Below, in pieces: positions 46,289 to 57,279 of a stretch of DNA of 64,000 bases. The DNA comes from Lunularia cruciata. Its lineage: Eukaryota > Streptophyta > Marchantiopsida > Lunulariales > Lunulariaceae. Position 1 is the first letter of the stretch; the number at the start of each line of letters is the position of its first letter. The DNA lies in NCBI GenBank assembly GCA_948567375.1, contig OX419757.1, positions 5,022,001 through 5,086,000 on the forward strand, given 5' to 3'. The notes beneath the pieces are model-generated. The model made no database searches. It had not been told where the DNA came from and worked only from the letters and a program-made list of their open reading frames with translations. The position numbers and the translations under genes were made by a program.

Positions 46289-46714
46289 TGTAACAATATG
46301 GAATTTAGCAATGAAGTTAGTCAGGCTTACAAAGTAGCACATAAGACAAATTAGCCTAGAATATTCTAGAAGTATCTAGGAAGCTTCTTGGGAAGCTTCC
46401 CGGCTAGCTTAGCTTGCACCTCAAGTAAGTAGCTTCTAGAAGGAAGCTTCTAGAAGCTTCCAACTAGCTTAGCTTGCATGCCAAGTAGGCAGCTTCTAGA
46501 AGGAAGCTTCTTGAGAAGCTTCCTAGTTAACTTGGCTTGCACTCTAAGAAAGCGGCTTGAGGAAGCTTCTTGAGAAGCTTCTCAAGGGCCTTGTATGCTA
46601 CCTATAAATACCAAGGCCAAAGCTCATGCTAGGCATTTGGAGTTTTCCCTCATTCAAGTGTCCCAATGTGAGTTTCCATTCTCCTATTTCTCTCCTCGGA
46701 TTCGGTCTTCTACA
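46289..46714 (+). repeat. 3' LTR of A1
   Basis: 426 bp, the same length as the 5' LTR, preceded by the polypurine tract. Eleven differences from the 5' LTR were counted by eye: ten transitions and one G/T. Confidence 0.95.
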
Positions 46715-46719
46715 CATTT

Positions 46720-47276
46720 GATGCCCCAAAGGAGCACCTTCTCTTTATTATATAGACAAAGAGGATCTCCTCCAAGGAAGCTCCAGTATAGGATTAAGCA
46801 CACAGATAGGTGACATGTCAGCAAGCTCCACCCTTGGATTACTTACTTGGATGGGTGACATGTCTGGTCTAGGTCCTATCTGGTTGGTCAAACAAGCTCT
46901 GACCAGAGGGAATCTTTTAGGGAATCTTTCATGTAGGAATCTCAGAATCACATGAGTAAGGTACCATTGGAAAGCTCTCAACAAGAAAAAGTAGGAGGGA
47001 GGGGAGGCCATCTTTCTACATGTTGGGAGAGGAATTTGCACATTTTTTATGCCTAATTCATCCGTTTAGGCCTCCAAAGATTTCAGGTATATTTCGGTTC
47101 CTACTCTATTAGTAGAAGTTCCCTTTTGGTGATACTTCTTTCTGATCTGTTTAGTTCATCATGTGTAACATCCTTCCAGATGTTACCAAACCAATTCTCA
47201 TCTTTAAATCATATGTCTAGCTATTGGTTCTAAGGTTCTCAAGTCTATTTCAGAAGTAGTAGAAGTACTCTTTTGG
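46720..47276 (-). repeat. B1 3' LTR, inner piece, truncated
   Basis: It continues the LTR after A1 (GATGCCCCAAAGGAGCACC) to CATATGTCTAGCTATTGG and AGTAGAAGTACTCTTTTGG. There it joins integrase sequence (AGAGAGGTTGAAGG). The 5' LTR of B1 goes on for about 110 bp at this point. Confidence 0.85.
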
Positions 47277-48600
47277 AGAGAGGTTGAAGGAGCCCTACAG
47301 GAGCTTGATTCAAAGTTTTGTTCTATTGACAAAGTAGGCAGCTACGCACATAGTCCATCACATTGTTGCTCATCTTGGGCCAATAGTAATGGCACTTGAC
47401 TACAACTAAGGTCTTGTCCACTCCAACATGACCTGCAATGGCCAAATCATGACATTCTGCTAGAATGGTGGTGCGTAATTTTGGGACATTTGGGATCCAT
47501 AATCTGCCATCCCAAAAGGTGAGTCCCTAGGTGCTAGTGACACCTTTGGATGATTATGCTTCTACAATCTGTGGATCATTTTTTGTAGCGGCCAGAATCT
47601 CTGGCTAGAATTCATGGTTAATCTTAACCTCTACCACCAAGTTGTTTGCCATTGGCATGCGGGTGAATGCATCTGCAAGTTGCTTATTACCTTCCACGTA
47701 GGTGATTGTCATGTTGAAGCATTGTTGCCACTCTGCCCACCAAATTCGGTGATGAGATAGATCCTTTTGCGTCTCGAGGTAGACTTGAGGTTTGTGGTCT
47801 ATCTCTACTACAAATGCCTTCTTGCCCATATAGTGCTTCCAATGCTTGGTTGCTAGAATGACGGCCAGCTCTTCTTGTTTTGTGGTGTGGTAGTTGGGCT
47901 CTGCCGGTAACAACTTTCAAGAGAAATATGCAATTGGATGCCATCCGTCATGCCACTCTTGTTGTAGGACTGCTCCTATTGCTACGCCTGATGCATCTAT
48001 AGCCAACTTGATTGGACATTTTGGGTCATACTACTTCAAGATTGGTGCATGTAGCAAGGCGGCTTTCAATTCTTGAAAGGCCAACCCTTGTGCAGTTTCC
48101 CATGTCCACTTCTTCCCCTTGCCAAGTAGTTCCGTTAAAGGCTGTGAAACCTTGGAAAAGTCCTTGAAAAATCTATGATAGAATCCTGTCAACCCCAAGA
48201 AGCTCTTAAGTTGAGTCAGATCTTGTAGAGCATTCCATTTTTGAATGACCTCAATTTTATCCATCAATACTTGAATGCCCTCTACACTTACTCTATGCCC
48301 CAAGTAGTCTACTTCAGACTTGCAAAACTTGCACTTTGAGATTTTGGCGTATAATTGATTTTGTCTTAATATTTGGAGGACCTCTCATAGATGTTGTTTG
48401 TAATTAGTCATCGTGCTACTATATACTAAGATATCATCTAAGAAGACAATAACAGACTTATCCAAGTATGGACAAAATATGTCATTCATTAGACTCATGA
48501 AAGTGGCAGGTGCATTGGTGAGGCCAAAAGGCATCACAAGATACTCAAAGTGGCCATACCTGGTTCAAAAGGTAGTTTTATACACATCCTCCTCTTCAAT
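47277..48600 (-). pseudogene. B1 integrase start, RNase H and connection
   Basis: RNase H: 47,913-47,605 with NYHTTKQEELAVILATKHWK, then VVEIDHKPQVYLETQKDLSH and YVEGNKQLADAFTRMP. The connection/thumb: 48,303-48,031 with MGHRVSVEGIQVLMDKIEVI and FLGLTGFYHRFFKDFSKVS. The integrase zinc-domain part follows at 47,600-47,300 before the deletion junction. Confidence 0.85.
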
Positions 48601-48610
48601 TCGGATTTGA

Positions 48611-49330
48611 TTGTAACTGCTCCGCAAGTCCAATTTGGTGAAGTATCTCGCTCCATGGAGTTGATCAAACAGGTCATCCATGCGAGGTTAGGGGTATTTT
48701 TTCTTCACTGTTTGCTGATTGAGACCTCGATAGTCAATGCACATGCGCATTGTACCATCCTTCTTCTTTGCAAACAAGACAGGGGCCCTATATGGTGATA
48801 CGCTAGGTTGGATGAACCCTTTCTGTAGCATCTCCTCAATTTGAGTCTTACACTCCTCCAACTCATGAGGTGATAGGCAACATGGGGCCTTACAAGGAGG
48901 TGTCTTCCTCGAGAGTGTCTCAATTTTGTGATCTACTCGCCTTTTTGGTGATAATCTTGAGGGTAGATCATTGTAACTGCTCCGCAAGTCCAATTTGATG
49001 AAGTATCTTGCTCCATGGAGTTGATCAAACAGGTCATCCATGCGAGGTTAGGGGTATTTTTTCTTCACTATTTGCTGATTGAGACCTTGATAGTCAATGC
49101 ACATGCGCATTGTACCATCCTTCTTCTTCGCAAACAAGACAGGGGCCCTATATGGTGATACGCTAGGTTGGATGAACCCTTTCTGCAGCATCTCCTCAAT
49201 TTGAGTCTTACACTCCTCCAACTCATGAGGTGATAGGCGACATGGGGCCTTACAAGGAGGTGTCTTCCTTGAGAGTGTCTGAATTTTGTGATCTACTCGC
49301 CTTTTTGGTGATAATCCTGAGGGTAGATCA
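48611..49330 (-). repeat. 360-bp direct tandem duplication in B1 reverse transcriptase
   Basis: Copies 48,611-48,970 and 48,971-49,330 lie head to tail. Each starts TTGTAACTGCTCCGCAAGTC and ends GAGGGTAGATCA. They differ at only a handful of bases. The length is divisible by three. Confidence 0.95.
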
Positions 49331-49371
49331 TTGAGAAAGACATCTTGAAACTTATCTACCACATCCTTCAA
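48611..49371 (-). pseudogene. B1 reverse transcriptase with internal duplication
   Basis: From 49,371: [20 protein letters not shown], then [40 protein letters not shown], and [18 protein letters not shown]. The frame then jumps back to [20 protein letters not shown] and repeats the whole block. A 120-codon block of the fingers domain is therefore present twice, in frame. The protein would not fold as a normal reverse transcriptase. Confidence 0.9.
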
Positions 49372-49418
49372 TTTCTTAGGAATTTCTCCATCGAGTTGTG
49401 CACTCTAGACTTCTCTTA

Positions 49419-49853
49419 TTAGACCCATGAAACATCTATTGGTCCTACAAATGTTGTCCCTATGACATGTAGAGGTAGTTTTTGCCTATGTGATTTTTCT
49501 TTAACCCCAATGATTGACCATTGGTGGGTTCTCACTACTTTCTTCCTCCAATCCACCATGGAGTTGTAATGCTCCATCAATGGCATGCCTAAAATTGCAT
49601 CATAACGAGCTAATTGTATCACTCACTACTCAATTGCTTCTTAATATTCTCCTACAGAGAGTATTACCCATCTAGGTAATGATTCAATCCTCTCTGTTTG
49701 CCCATTAGGTAACTCTACTTCTTCACTCCCATCTGTCTCTAAATCCATTCCCAATCTTATTGCAGTAGAGCAAGACAAGAAATTCTCTATTGCTCCCGGA
49801 TCTATTAATACTCTCACTTGATTACCTTTTAGGATTCCATTCACTACAATCAA
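49419..49853 (-). pseudogene. B1 protease
   Basis: MIVVNGILKGNQVRVLIDPG, then AIENFLSCSTAIRLG gives the retropepsin region. The active-site triplet reads D-P-G instead of D-S/T-G. Then ARYDAILGMPLMEHYNSMVD (49,622-49,560) is the second conserved block (ILGMPW-like). A stop separates the two frames. Confidence 0.8.
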
Positions 49854-50059
49854 ATGTGAGGTTGCCTTTTAGGATCTTTGCGCATTAGTCTTCTTCCTTC
49901 CCTTGCTTCTCTGCTTCCTTGTTGAGCCAATAAGGCCACAAGGTACATTTACTGGCAATCTTTGTTTTTCAAAGTGATTTCCACCTCCTCCTCTTCAATG
50001 TGCCTCTCCATGTTGTTCAAAGATCGTCTGTACAAAGGCCAAGGGCCTCTAGGGAAACA

Positions 50060-50110
50060 AGTGCAACAATTGGTAGATATGTGCCCAATACGGCCACAAT
50101 TGTAACAATG
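50060..50110 (-). pseudogene. B1 gag zinc knuckle
   Basis: On the minus strand, CYNCGRIGHISTNC is a full C-x2-C-x4-H-x4-C knuckle. It belongs to the C-terminal nucleocapsid part of gag. The stop at 50,217 lies upstream of it. Confidence 0.8.
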
Positions 50111-50216
50111 GTGTTGTTCTCCTTGAGTCCTTTCTCCTTGTGAGACTCCATCTCTTTGTTCTTCTACCCGTCCACGCTCCCCTTGAAGCGGTCGTGCTCT
50201 CTCCTTGATCTTGGAA

Positions 50217-51041
50217 TCAAAGGTTGCCCAATTCCATTAGTACTGGTCCACCCATGTGTGGCATTTCTGCCCGATAATGTTGAGGTGGAACTACTCCTTC
50301 ACCTCCACCTAATGCTCTTGCTATTCTCTGCACACAAGCAATGGCTTCAAATATTGTGCAAGGATTTTGCACCATGACTTCTTGGCAAATCTGCTCTTTC
50401 AACCCTTGTTTGGAATTGTCGAGAGCCTCTGCTGGACTCATGTCGGTAATTGCAACAAGTAGATCTAGAAATGCCTCCACATACTCTTGTACGCTATTCT
50501 TTTGTCTCAATCCTAATAGTTGGGTTTGAGCCATCTGCACAGAATCCACCAATTGGAAATTCTTCAGCAATCCTTCTTGCATTGTTGTCCATGTGACATC
50601 CCTTTTCTCTGCCAACATAGATCGTTCCCAAGCATCATACCATGTGAGGGCTTTATCGGTCAAGTACCCACATGAAAACACGCTTGCAGCATGCTCCGTG
50701 ATCTCTATTGAGGACAATCGGAAATATTGATTCATTCTCAAGATCCAATTTTCCACTACTCCCATCGTATGCTGCTCCTTGTAAGGCTTGATGTTGCAAG
50801 TCTTCTTCATCCGGAGTAGCAATGTGGCTTCATCGTTGATAGGATTTGTAGGCACAAGTGCCTCTCCAAGTACTTCAGTCGTAGGTACTGGGTTTTGAGA
50901 TGGCTCTTCTTCTTGCATAGCTTGATCGTTCCTGAAGATCTGCACTTGACTTTGTAATGTCTCCATGGTCATCTTAATCTCTCAAAATTCATTCAACATC
51001 CCTTGCATTCTTTGCACCAGCTCTTGCAATTGCGGATCCAT
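50217..51041 (-). pseudogene. B1 gag
   Basis: It starts MDPQLQELVQRMQGMLNEF, then one stop, then a 251-codon open frame from 50,972. The core has VVENWILRMNQYFRLSSIE, DKALTWYDAWERSM, NFQLVDSVQMAQTQLLGLRQ and SVQEYVEAF, the retrotransposon gag fold. It ends just before the zinc knuckle. It is one of the best preserved frames among the window's retroelements. Confidence 0.88.
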
Positions 51042-51630
51042 GGTTCTTACAACACTCAATTGCTAATGTCTACTTCAATATAGAGTCAAAATGATCACTC
51101 TAGAAGGCGCACAAACTATTGGAACTACCATTGGGACCTCAAAAGCTATCACTTGTTGATAATACTCCTCACCAAAATTCCTAACCAAAAAATCTCTAAA
51201 TCTCACTTTCGGTCTCACTACATAACAGATTTTTATTTGAGTGTTGAAATGGAGAGGATTTGGGACATTCATATCCATATTATCAAAATAGAATGTAGAT
51301 TTTCAAATCCCACTCTCTGTCATATATCACCACAGGTAGAATCACCGGGTTTGGTGAGTTCATCACTTTGTCCATGAATTCTACACCAAAGTGATAAACT
51401 AGTGATACCCTCATCTACTCACACTGGATGTACATAACCTTGATGTGGAATGGATTTGAGAATGGAAAGCTAGGTACGGGAAATTGTCCTCCCGGTGCAT
51501 CCATCCCATCCGCTCATAAAGTCCTTCCTAAGTCTAGTAATTACTCTATGTTCTCCACCTCAAATTACTCAATTTTAGTAGTTCGTGCTATTCTAAGAGG
51601 GGTGATCCACTCTCTTGGACCAAAACACTT

Positions 51631-51642
51631 GCTCTGATACCA
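51631..51642 (-). other. Primer-binding site of B1
   Basis: The minus strand reads TGGTATCAGAGC, next to the 5' LTR. Confidence 0.9.
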
Positions 51643-51643
51643 T

Positions 51644-52373
51644 TGTAATACTCCAAGGACAAGAGAAGAGAGAAAACATAGATTGCACACTCAAACATTC
51701 AATGCCCCAAAGGAGCACCTTCTCTTTATTATATAGACAAAGAGGATCTCCTCCAAAGAAGCTCCGCCATAGGATTAGGCACACAGATAGGTGACATGTC
51801 AGCAAGCTCCAACCTTGGATTACTTACTTGGATGGGTGACATGTCTGGTCTAGGTCCTATCTGGTTGGTCAAACAAGCTTTGACCTGAGGGAATCTTCTT
51901 GTAGGAATCTCAAAATCACATGAGTAAAGTACCATTGGAAATCTCTTGATGAGACAAAGCAAGGGGGATGGAAGGTCAGCTTCTTTTCCATTGGGAAAGG
52001 AATGTACAAATTTTTTATGCCCAATTCATCCGTTTAGGCCTCCAAAATTGCCTCTAAAGCTTTCAAGCATATTTTGATTCCTACTCTATTAGTAGAAGTC
52101 TCCTTTTGGTGATACCTCTTTCTGATCTGTTTAGTCCATCATGTGTAACATCCTTCTAGATACTACGAAACCAATTCTCACCTTTAAATCATATGTCTAG
52201 CTATTGATTCTAAGGTTCTCAAATCTATTTCAGTTTCTGCCCTATTAGTAGAAGTACTCTTTTGGTGATACTTCTATCTTATCTATTTTGACCATCATGT
52301 ATAACATCATTCTAGATGTTACCAAGCTGAATTTCACATCTAGATCATATGGCTAGCTCTTGGTATTACAAAA
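51644..52373 (-). repeat. 5' LTR of B1
   Basis: The 730-bp LTR is longer than the 583-bp solo copy because a part of about 165 bp (CTATTAGTAGAAGT...CATATG.CTAGCT.TTG) is present twice, at about 52,080-52,207 and 52,235-52,368. The plus-strand ends are TGTAATACTCC and GGTATTACA. Confidence 0.88.
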
Positions 52374-52454
52374 AGGGGAGGATTTGCACATTTTTGAGGC
52401 ACAATTCATTTGTTTAGGCCTCCAATATTAGCTCTAAAATTTCTAGGTTATTTT
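52374..52454 (-). repeat. B2 3' LTR, second segment
   Basis: AAAAGGGGAGGATTTGCAC...GTTTAGGCCTCC continues the LTR interrupted at 41,004. It ends where the reversed solo A LTR begins. Confidence 0.75.
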
Positions 52455-52930
52455 TGTAAAAGATCAAGACCAAGGAGAGAAATAGAAGAATGCAAGATCA
52501 CATTAGTACACTTGAGTGTGGGAAAATTTAAATGTATGGCATGAGCTTTGGCTTTGGCATTTATAGAGAATATACAAGGCTCTTGAGAAGCTTCCTTGAA
52601 CTGCTTTCTTGGAGTGCAAGCCAAGTTAACTGGGAAGCTTCTCAACAAGCTTTTTTCTAGAAGTTGTCTCCTTGGTGTGCAAGCTAAGCTTGTTGGAAGC
52701 TTCTAGAAGCTTCCTTTTAGAAGCTACCTACTTGGGGTCCAAGCTATGCTAGCCAAGAAGCTTTCCAAGAAACTTCCTCTTAAAGTTGCCAAATGGTATG
52801 CACACTACCCAATACTTGGGAGGGTACCAAGTAGCTTCTTAGATACCTCTAGAATATTTTAGGCTAATTTGGCTCATTTTCTACTTTGTTAGCTTTGACT
52901 AACTTTTTGGTCAAACTTCATATTGTTATA
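52455..52930 (-). repeat. Solo LTR of family A, reversed
   Basis: The plus strand starts TGTAAAAGATCAAGACC and ends CATATTGTTATA. It is flanked by ATTTT (52,450-52,454) and ATTTG (52,931-52,935), a near-perfect 5-bp duplicate. It sits inside the B2 LTR. Confidence 0.85.
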
Positions 52931-53217
52931 ATTTGACTCTCTTATCCTATAAGTCCTCTTTTGGTGACACCTCTATCTGATCTACCTAGCCCATCATACA
53001 TAACATCCTTCCAAATGTTACCAAGCCAATTTTCACCTCTAGATAATATGTCTAGCTTTTGGTATTACAAATTTAAGCTCCTACTCTATTAGTAGAAGTA
53101 TTCTTTTAGTGACACCTCTATCTGATCTACCTAACCCATCACACATAACATCATCCTAGATATTACCAAGCCAATTTTACATCTAGATAATATGTCTAGT
53201 TCTTTGTATTACAAACC
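52931..53217 (-). repeat. B2 3' LTR, last segment
   Basis: It contains two tandem copies of the LTR end (each with TATTAGTAGAAGT/CTATAAGTCCTC, GACACCTCTATCTGATCTACC and ATAATATGTCTAG). It ends TTGTATTACA before the polypurine tract (minus strand AAAAGAGGGGAGG). Confidence 0.8.
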
Positions 53218-53239
53218 TCCCCTCTTTTAAGACACACCA

Positions 53240-53478
53240 TCCTTGTTGCAAAGATGTTGCTCAAAAGGTTTCACTAACATTGGTGTATTGGTCAAGTTGG
53301 CTGCTAGCTCCCATATTGCCTCATACAATGGGTACCCTTTCCAATGTATAAGATATTCCACACACATATGGCAAGTACACTGGATGCATTTTTGGAGAAT
53401 CTATTCATCTTCATATTCCTCCATGTCATCAATGAGTGTTGGACAAGGTCAAATTTCTTGTATGCAAGGAAAGTGGTA
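53240..53478 (-). pseudogene. B2 chromodomain
   Basis: The minus-strand reading CVEYLIHWKGYPLYEAIWEL, preceded by MEEYED and followed by AANLTNTPM, is a chromodomain with W-KGYP and I/TWE signatures. It shows that family B elements are chromoviruses too. Stops follow GAGGAATATGAAGATGAA. Confidence 0.75.
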
Positions 53479-53480
53479 TG

Positions 53481-54131
53481 GTCTATAACACCCATTTTTG
53501 CATGTGTGTGGTATTGTGATATTTAGCTTGGTATTACAAGTACTTAAGATATATTATTTATATAGAGATAAAAGATGGTTCTATATTAGTCATGGTTAGC
53601 TAAAGTTAGTCATAGCTAAGATAGAGTGGACCTTACTTTAGAGGAAGTAAAAAAAATGAGCACCACTATTTTGGATTTTATTGTGTTGACTTGGTATTAT
53701 TCCAAGGTGTTTGGCTTTGAGGAAAGATTTAAGAACTCTTGGGCCCGCAAGCCTTTTTGTTTTGGATTCTTCTATAGTCCAAGGATAGCCCAAGTGAAGG
53801 AATCCTTGACTTAGTTATTGGGTCAAGATAAGATCACATGCTAGTGGAATATGCCCATGTGAATGGATATTCCTTTCTACTTTTGACTTTACTTGACTTT
53901 AGTCTAGTAACTTGAGTTACTGTTGGAATTAGTAACTTTGGTACGTAACTATTTCACAAGTATATAAACAAGGGGTGAGGGAGTACTCATCATCCTTTCA
54001 TTTGCAACTATCTCTCTCTCATTGAGTTCTCTAGTGAGCAATATCTTGAGTCTTGGAGTGTTAGCCTTGGAGGAGTATGATGGAGTTGGGATTCCCTGCC
54101 TTCTTAGTCCATGGTGCACTACCATAATAGC
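53481..54131 (+). repeat. Solo LTR of a third family (C)
   Basis: About 650 bp separate B2 chromodomain from B2 integrase and match neither family A nor B. It begins TATAACACCC, one transition from TGTAACACCC, a common plant LTR start. It has a TATA box (AGTATATAAACAAGG, 53,957) and ends near ATAGCCATCA. A target duplication is not convincing (ATGGTC / AAGGTT), so the edges and the solo-LTR reading are tentative. Confidence 0.45.
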
Positions 54132-54139
54132 CATCAAAG

Positions 54140-55300
54140 GTTCATCCTGAGTGAGAGACAGGCCGGCTCACAGGTCGGGGTGCATATCTATGTAGTAAGG
54201 AAACATGGAATATTGGACAAATCTTCATGTGTAGCAGTCGCTTAAGGTTGTAGGCCATTGCATTGATTTGACAAAGGACGGGAAAAGCCCAATAAAATGA
54301 GGTCTGAGCTTGCTAGGACCAACTAATGTGAGGTTGGTTGTTAATAACCAGACTTGATTCCCAAAATTGAACTCCATGTGCTCACAATGTACATTGACAT
54401 ACTATTTTTGTCAATTTTGGGCAATCTGCAACTTGTGTTAGGCATTCTCCACTCCTTGTTGTGTTCTAGAAACAAAAGTATTGACAACATCCACCTTGGT
54501 ACCCATCAAAAAAATCTTCATCAAGCTTGAAGGTGTGAAAGGATGCTCTCCATATATGAGGAAGAATAGTGGGACCTATGTGGATGCATTCACTAAATTG
54601 TTGTATCCAAATTCCACCAATGGAAGTAAGGTGTCCCACCTTTCTTGCTCTTCTAAGATGAAACTCTGGAGCATGTCCTCAATAGTGTGGTTAGCCTACT
54701 TTGTTTGGCCATCAGTTTGTGGATGGTAGGCATGGACATGGCCAATTTGGTTTTGAAGAAACCAAAGAGTGTTCTCTAAAACAAACTGGTGAATTGCATA
54801 CCTCTATCTATGATGAGCACTCAAGACATGCCATGGTGAGAAAAGATTGCATCTAAGTACAATTGAGCTAATTGTGGAGCAATCACATCCTTAGTGGTAG
54901 GACGCACATGAATCATTTTTGTTGAGTCAATAAAAAAAAACTATGATGGAGTCAAACCTTGAGGTGGTCTTGGGTTTTTCATAAACCAAATCCATACTTA
55001 CCTATTCCTAACATTGTGTAGGAGTAGGAAGGAGTTGAAAGAGTCTTATAGGAGCTTGATTAGAAGCTTTATTTTTTTGATAAATTAAGCAACTTCAAAC
55101 ATACTCTATCATATTTTTGCTCATCTTGGGCCAATAATAATGGCATTTAGTTGCATCCAAGGTCTTGTCCAGTCCAACGTGACTTGCAATGGTAAGATCA
55201 TGACATTTTGCTAGGATGGTGGTTTGTATATCTATATCATCCGAGATCCATAACTTGCCATCACAAAAAGTGAGTCCTTGGGTATTGGTGATGCCATTGG
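54140..55300 (-). pseudogene. B2 integrase
   Basis: The minus-strand frame 55,403-55,095 has KLWISDDIDIQTTIL, CHDLTIASHVGLDKTLDATK and CHYYWPKMSKNMIEYV, the zinc-binding domain. Downstream, fragments of the core and the C-terminal FHVSLLHRYAPRPVSRPVS region (54,150-54,230) are readable. Several stops. Confidence 0.75.
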
Positions 55301-55309
55301 ATGATTGAG

Positions 55310-56712
55310 CTCCTACAATCAAAGGGTCAGTTTTTGTAGTAATAAGCAGTCTTGTCCAAAATTCAAGATTCATCTTGACCTCTACAACCAAATTTTTTGT
55401 CATAGGTATTCAAGTGAATGCATTTACAAGTTGCTTCTTGCCTGCACATATGTGATGGTCATGTTGAACTTTTGTCTCCACTTTGCACATCAAATCTATT
55501 GACGAGATAGACCATTTTATGTCTCAAGGTTTTTGGTTGGTCTCCAAAACAAATGCCTTCTTGCCAAGATAGTGCTTCCAATGCTTGGTTGTAAGGACAA
55601 TAGCCAACTCTTCTCATTTGATGGTGTGGTTGTTGCATTTTGCCAATAATAGCTTCCAAGAGAAATATGCAATTTGGTGCCATTCACATACCACTCTTGT
55701 TGTAGGACTGCTCTTATTGTTATGCTTGATGTATCTATAGCCAACTTGATTGGATGTTTAGGTCGTACCATTTCAAGATTGGTGCATCTAGTAATGCATC
55801 TTTCAATTCTTGAAAAGCCAATTCTTGTGCAGTTCCCCACATCCACTTCTTTCCCTTGTTGAGTAGTGTCATTGGAGACTATGCAAAATTGGAGAAGTCC
55901 TTGACAAATCAACAATAGACCATCGTCAATCACAAGAAATTCTTGAGTTGAGTTTGATCTTTTAGAGCAATCTATTTTTGAATGACCTCTATTTTATCTA
56001 TTCACACTTGGATACCTTCTACATTTACTCTATGCCCCAAGTAGTCCACTTCAGACTTGCAAAACTCACACTTTGAGATTTTTGTAGAATCTAGAGGACT
56101 TCTTGCAAATGTTGCTTGTGTTCCGTCATTGTCCTACTATAGACAAGGATTGCATCTAGGAAAATGATATCCAATTTATCCAAGTATTGGATGAAATATG
56201 TCATTCATCAAACTCATGAAAGTGTCTGGTGCATTGGTGAGGCCAAACAATATCACCAGGTACTCAAAGTGACCATACCTTGTTCAAAAGGCAGTTTTGT
56301 GAACATCTTTCTCTCTAATCCAGATTTGGTTATAACCGCTTTGCAAATCAAGTTTGGTGAAGTGTTTTGCTCCATTGAGTTGATCAAATAGATCATCCAT
56401 GCAGGGTAATGGGTATTTGTTCTTCACCATTTGTTGATTTAGGCCTAGATAGCCAATGCACATATGCACCATATCATCCTTTTTCTTCATAAACAAGACT
56501 TGAGCTCCATATGGTGATAAGCTGGGCTGGATAAACCCTTTTTGAGCCTTACACTCCTCCAACTTATGAGGTGATAAACAATATGGGGCCTTACAAGGAG
56601 GTGTCTTCCCATGAATTATCTTGATTTTATGGTCTACTCTCCTTTTTGGTGGTAATCCTAAGGGTAGGTCATCCAAAAAGACATCTTGAAACTCATTCAT
56701 CACATCTTTCAA
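55310..56712 (-). pseudogene. B2 reverse transcriptase and RNase H
   Basis: 56,712-56,284 reads [34 protein letters not shown], then [18 protein letters not shown] and [20 protein letters not shown]. This is the single-copy arrangement, without the duplication seen in B1. RNase H traces lie at 55,933-55,459. Many stops. Confidence 0.8.
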
Positions 56713-56745
56713 TTTATTAGGAACTTTTCCATCAAGTTTTGCACT

Positions 56746-57279
56746 CTAGAATTTTCTTATTAGACCCATGAAACATCTATTTGTCTTACAAATAGCTATT
56801 GCTCCTATGACATAAAGAGGCAACTCTTGCTTTTGTGCTCTCTCTTTAACCCCAATGATCTTCCATTGATGAGTTCTCATTACTTTTTTACTCCAATCAA
56901 CCATGGGATTGTAGTGCTCTATCCACAACATACCTAAGATTGCATCATAACAAGCTAACTATATTATTTTCCACTCAATCTCTTCTTGATACTCTCCTAC
57001 AAAGAGTGCTACCTTTCTAGGTAACAACTCAATCCTCTCTGTCTACCCATTAGGTATTTCTTCTTCTTCATTCTCATCCCTTCTCTAGATCCATCTCCAA
57101 TCTTATTGCAATAAGAGCAAGACAAGAAATTCTCTATTGCTCTAAGATCTATCAATATTTCCACCTGACTACTTTCTAGGACTCCATTTACAATAATCAA
57201 TTGTAAGTATGACTTCCTCAATCTCTATGCACTTGTTGTCTTCCTTTCCCTGCTTCTTTGCTTCTCTGTTGAGCCAATA
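56746..57279 (-). pseudogene. B2 protease
   Basis: The minus strand shows LQLIIVNGVLESSQVEILID, then AIENFLSC, parallel to the B1 protease. The active-site DSG is lost (D-L-R). Coding sequence stops at the D insertion. Confidence 0.7.

Larger units (their letters stand above)
41062..46714 (+). mobile_element. Complete Ty3/gypsy chromovirus A1 (family A)
   Basis: This 5,653-bp element has two 426-bp LTRs (TGTAAC...TTACA / CTACA). A perfect 5-bp duplication CATTT stands at 41,057-41,061 and 46,715-46,719. It has a primer-binding site, gag, protease, reverse transcriptase, RNase H, integrase, C-terminal chromodomain and a polypurine tract (GGCGGGGGAAT) before the 3' LTR. It lies in the 3' LTR of B1. 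The coding frames are nearly continuous but carry TGA and TAG codons where relatives have CGA and CAG. The LTRs differ at 11 of 426 positions (10 transitions), so it is the youngest element seen here. Confidence 0.95.
41005..52373 (-). mobile_element. Ty3/gypsy element B1 (family B), containing A1
   Basis: Minus strand, flanked by GAAAG (41,000-41,004) and AAAAG (52,374-52,378), a target duplication with one transition. 5' LTR 51,644-52,373; primer-binding site 51,631-51,642; gag 51,041-50,217; protease; reverse transcriptase with a 360-bp duplication; RNase H; a short piece of integrase. The 3' end is deleted: at about 47,276 the integrase is fused to a truncated LTR, so the integrase core and chromodomain are missing. 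The 3' LTR is itself split by A1. B1 needs another element's integrase to move. Confidence 0.85.
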
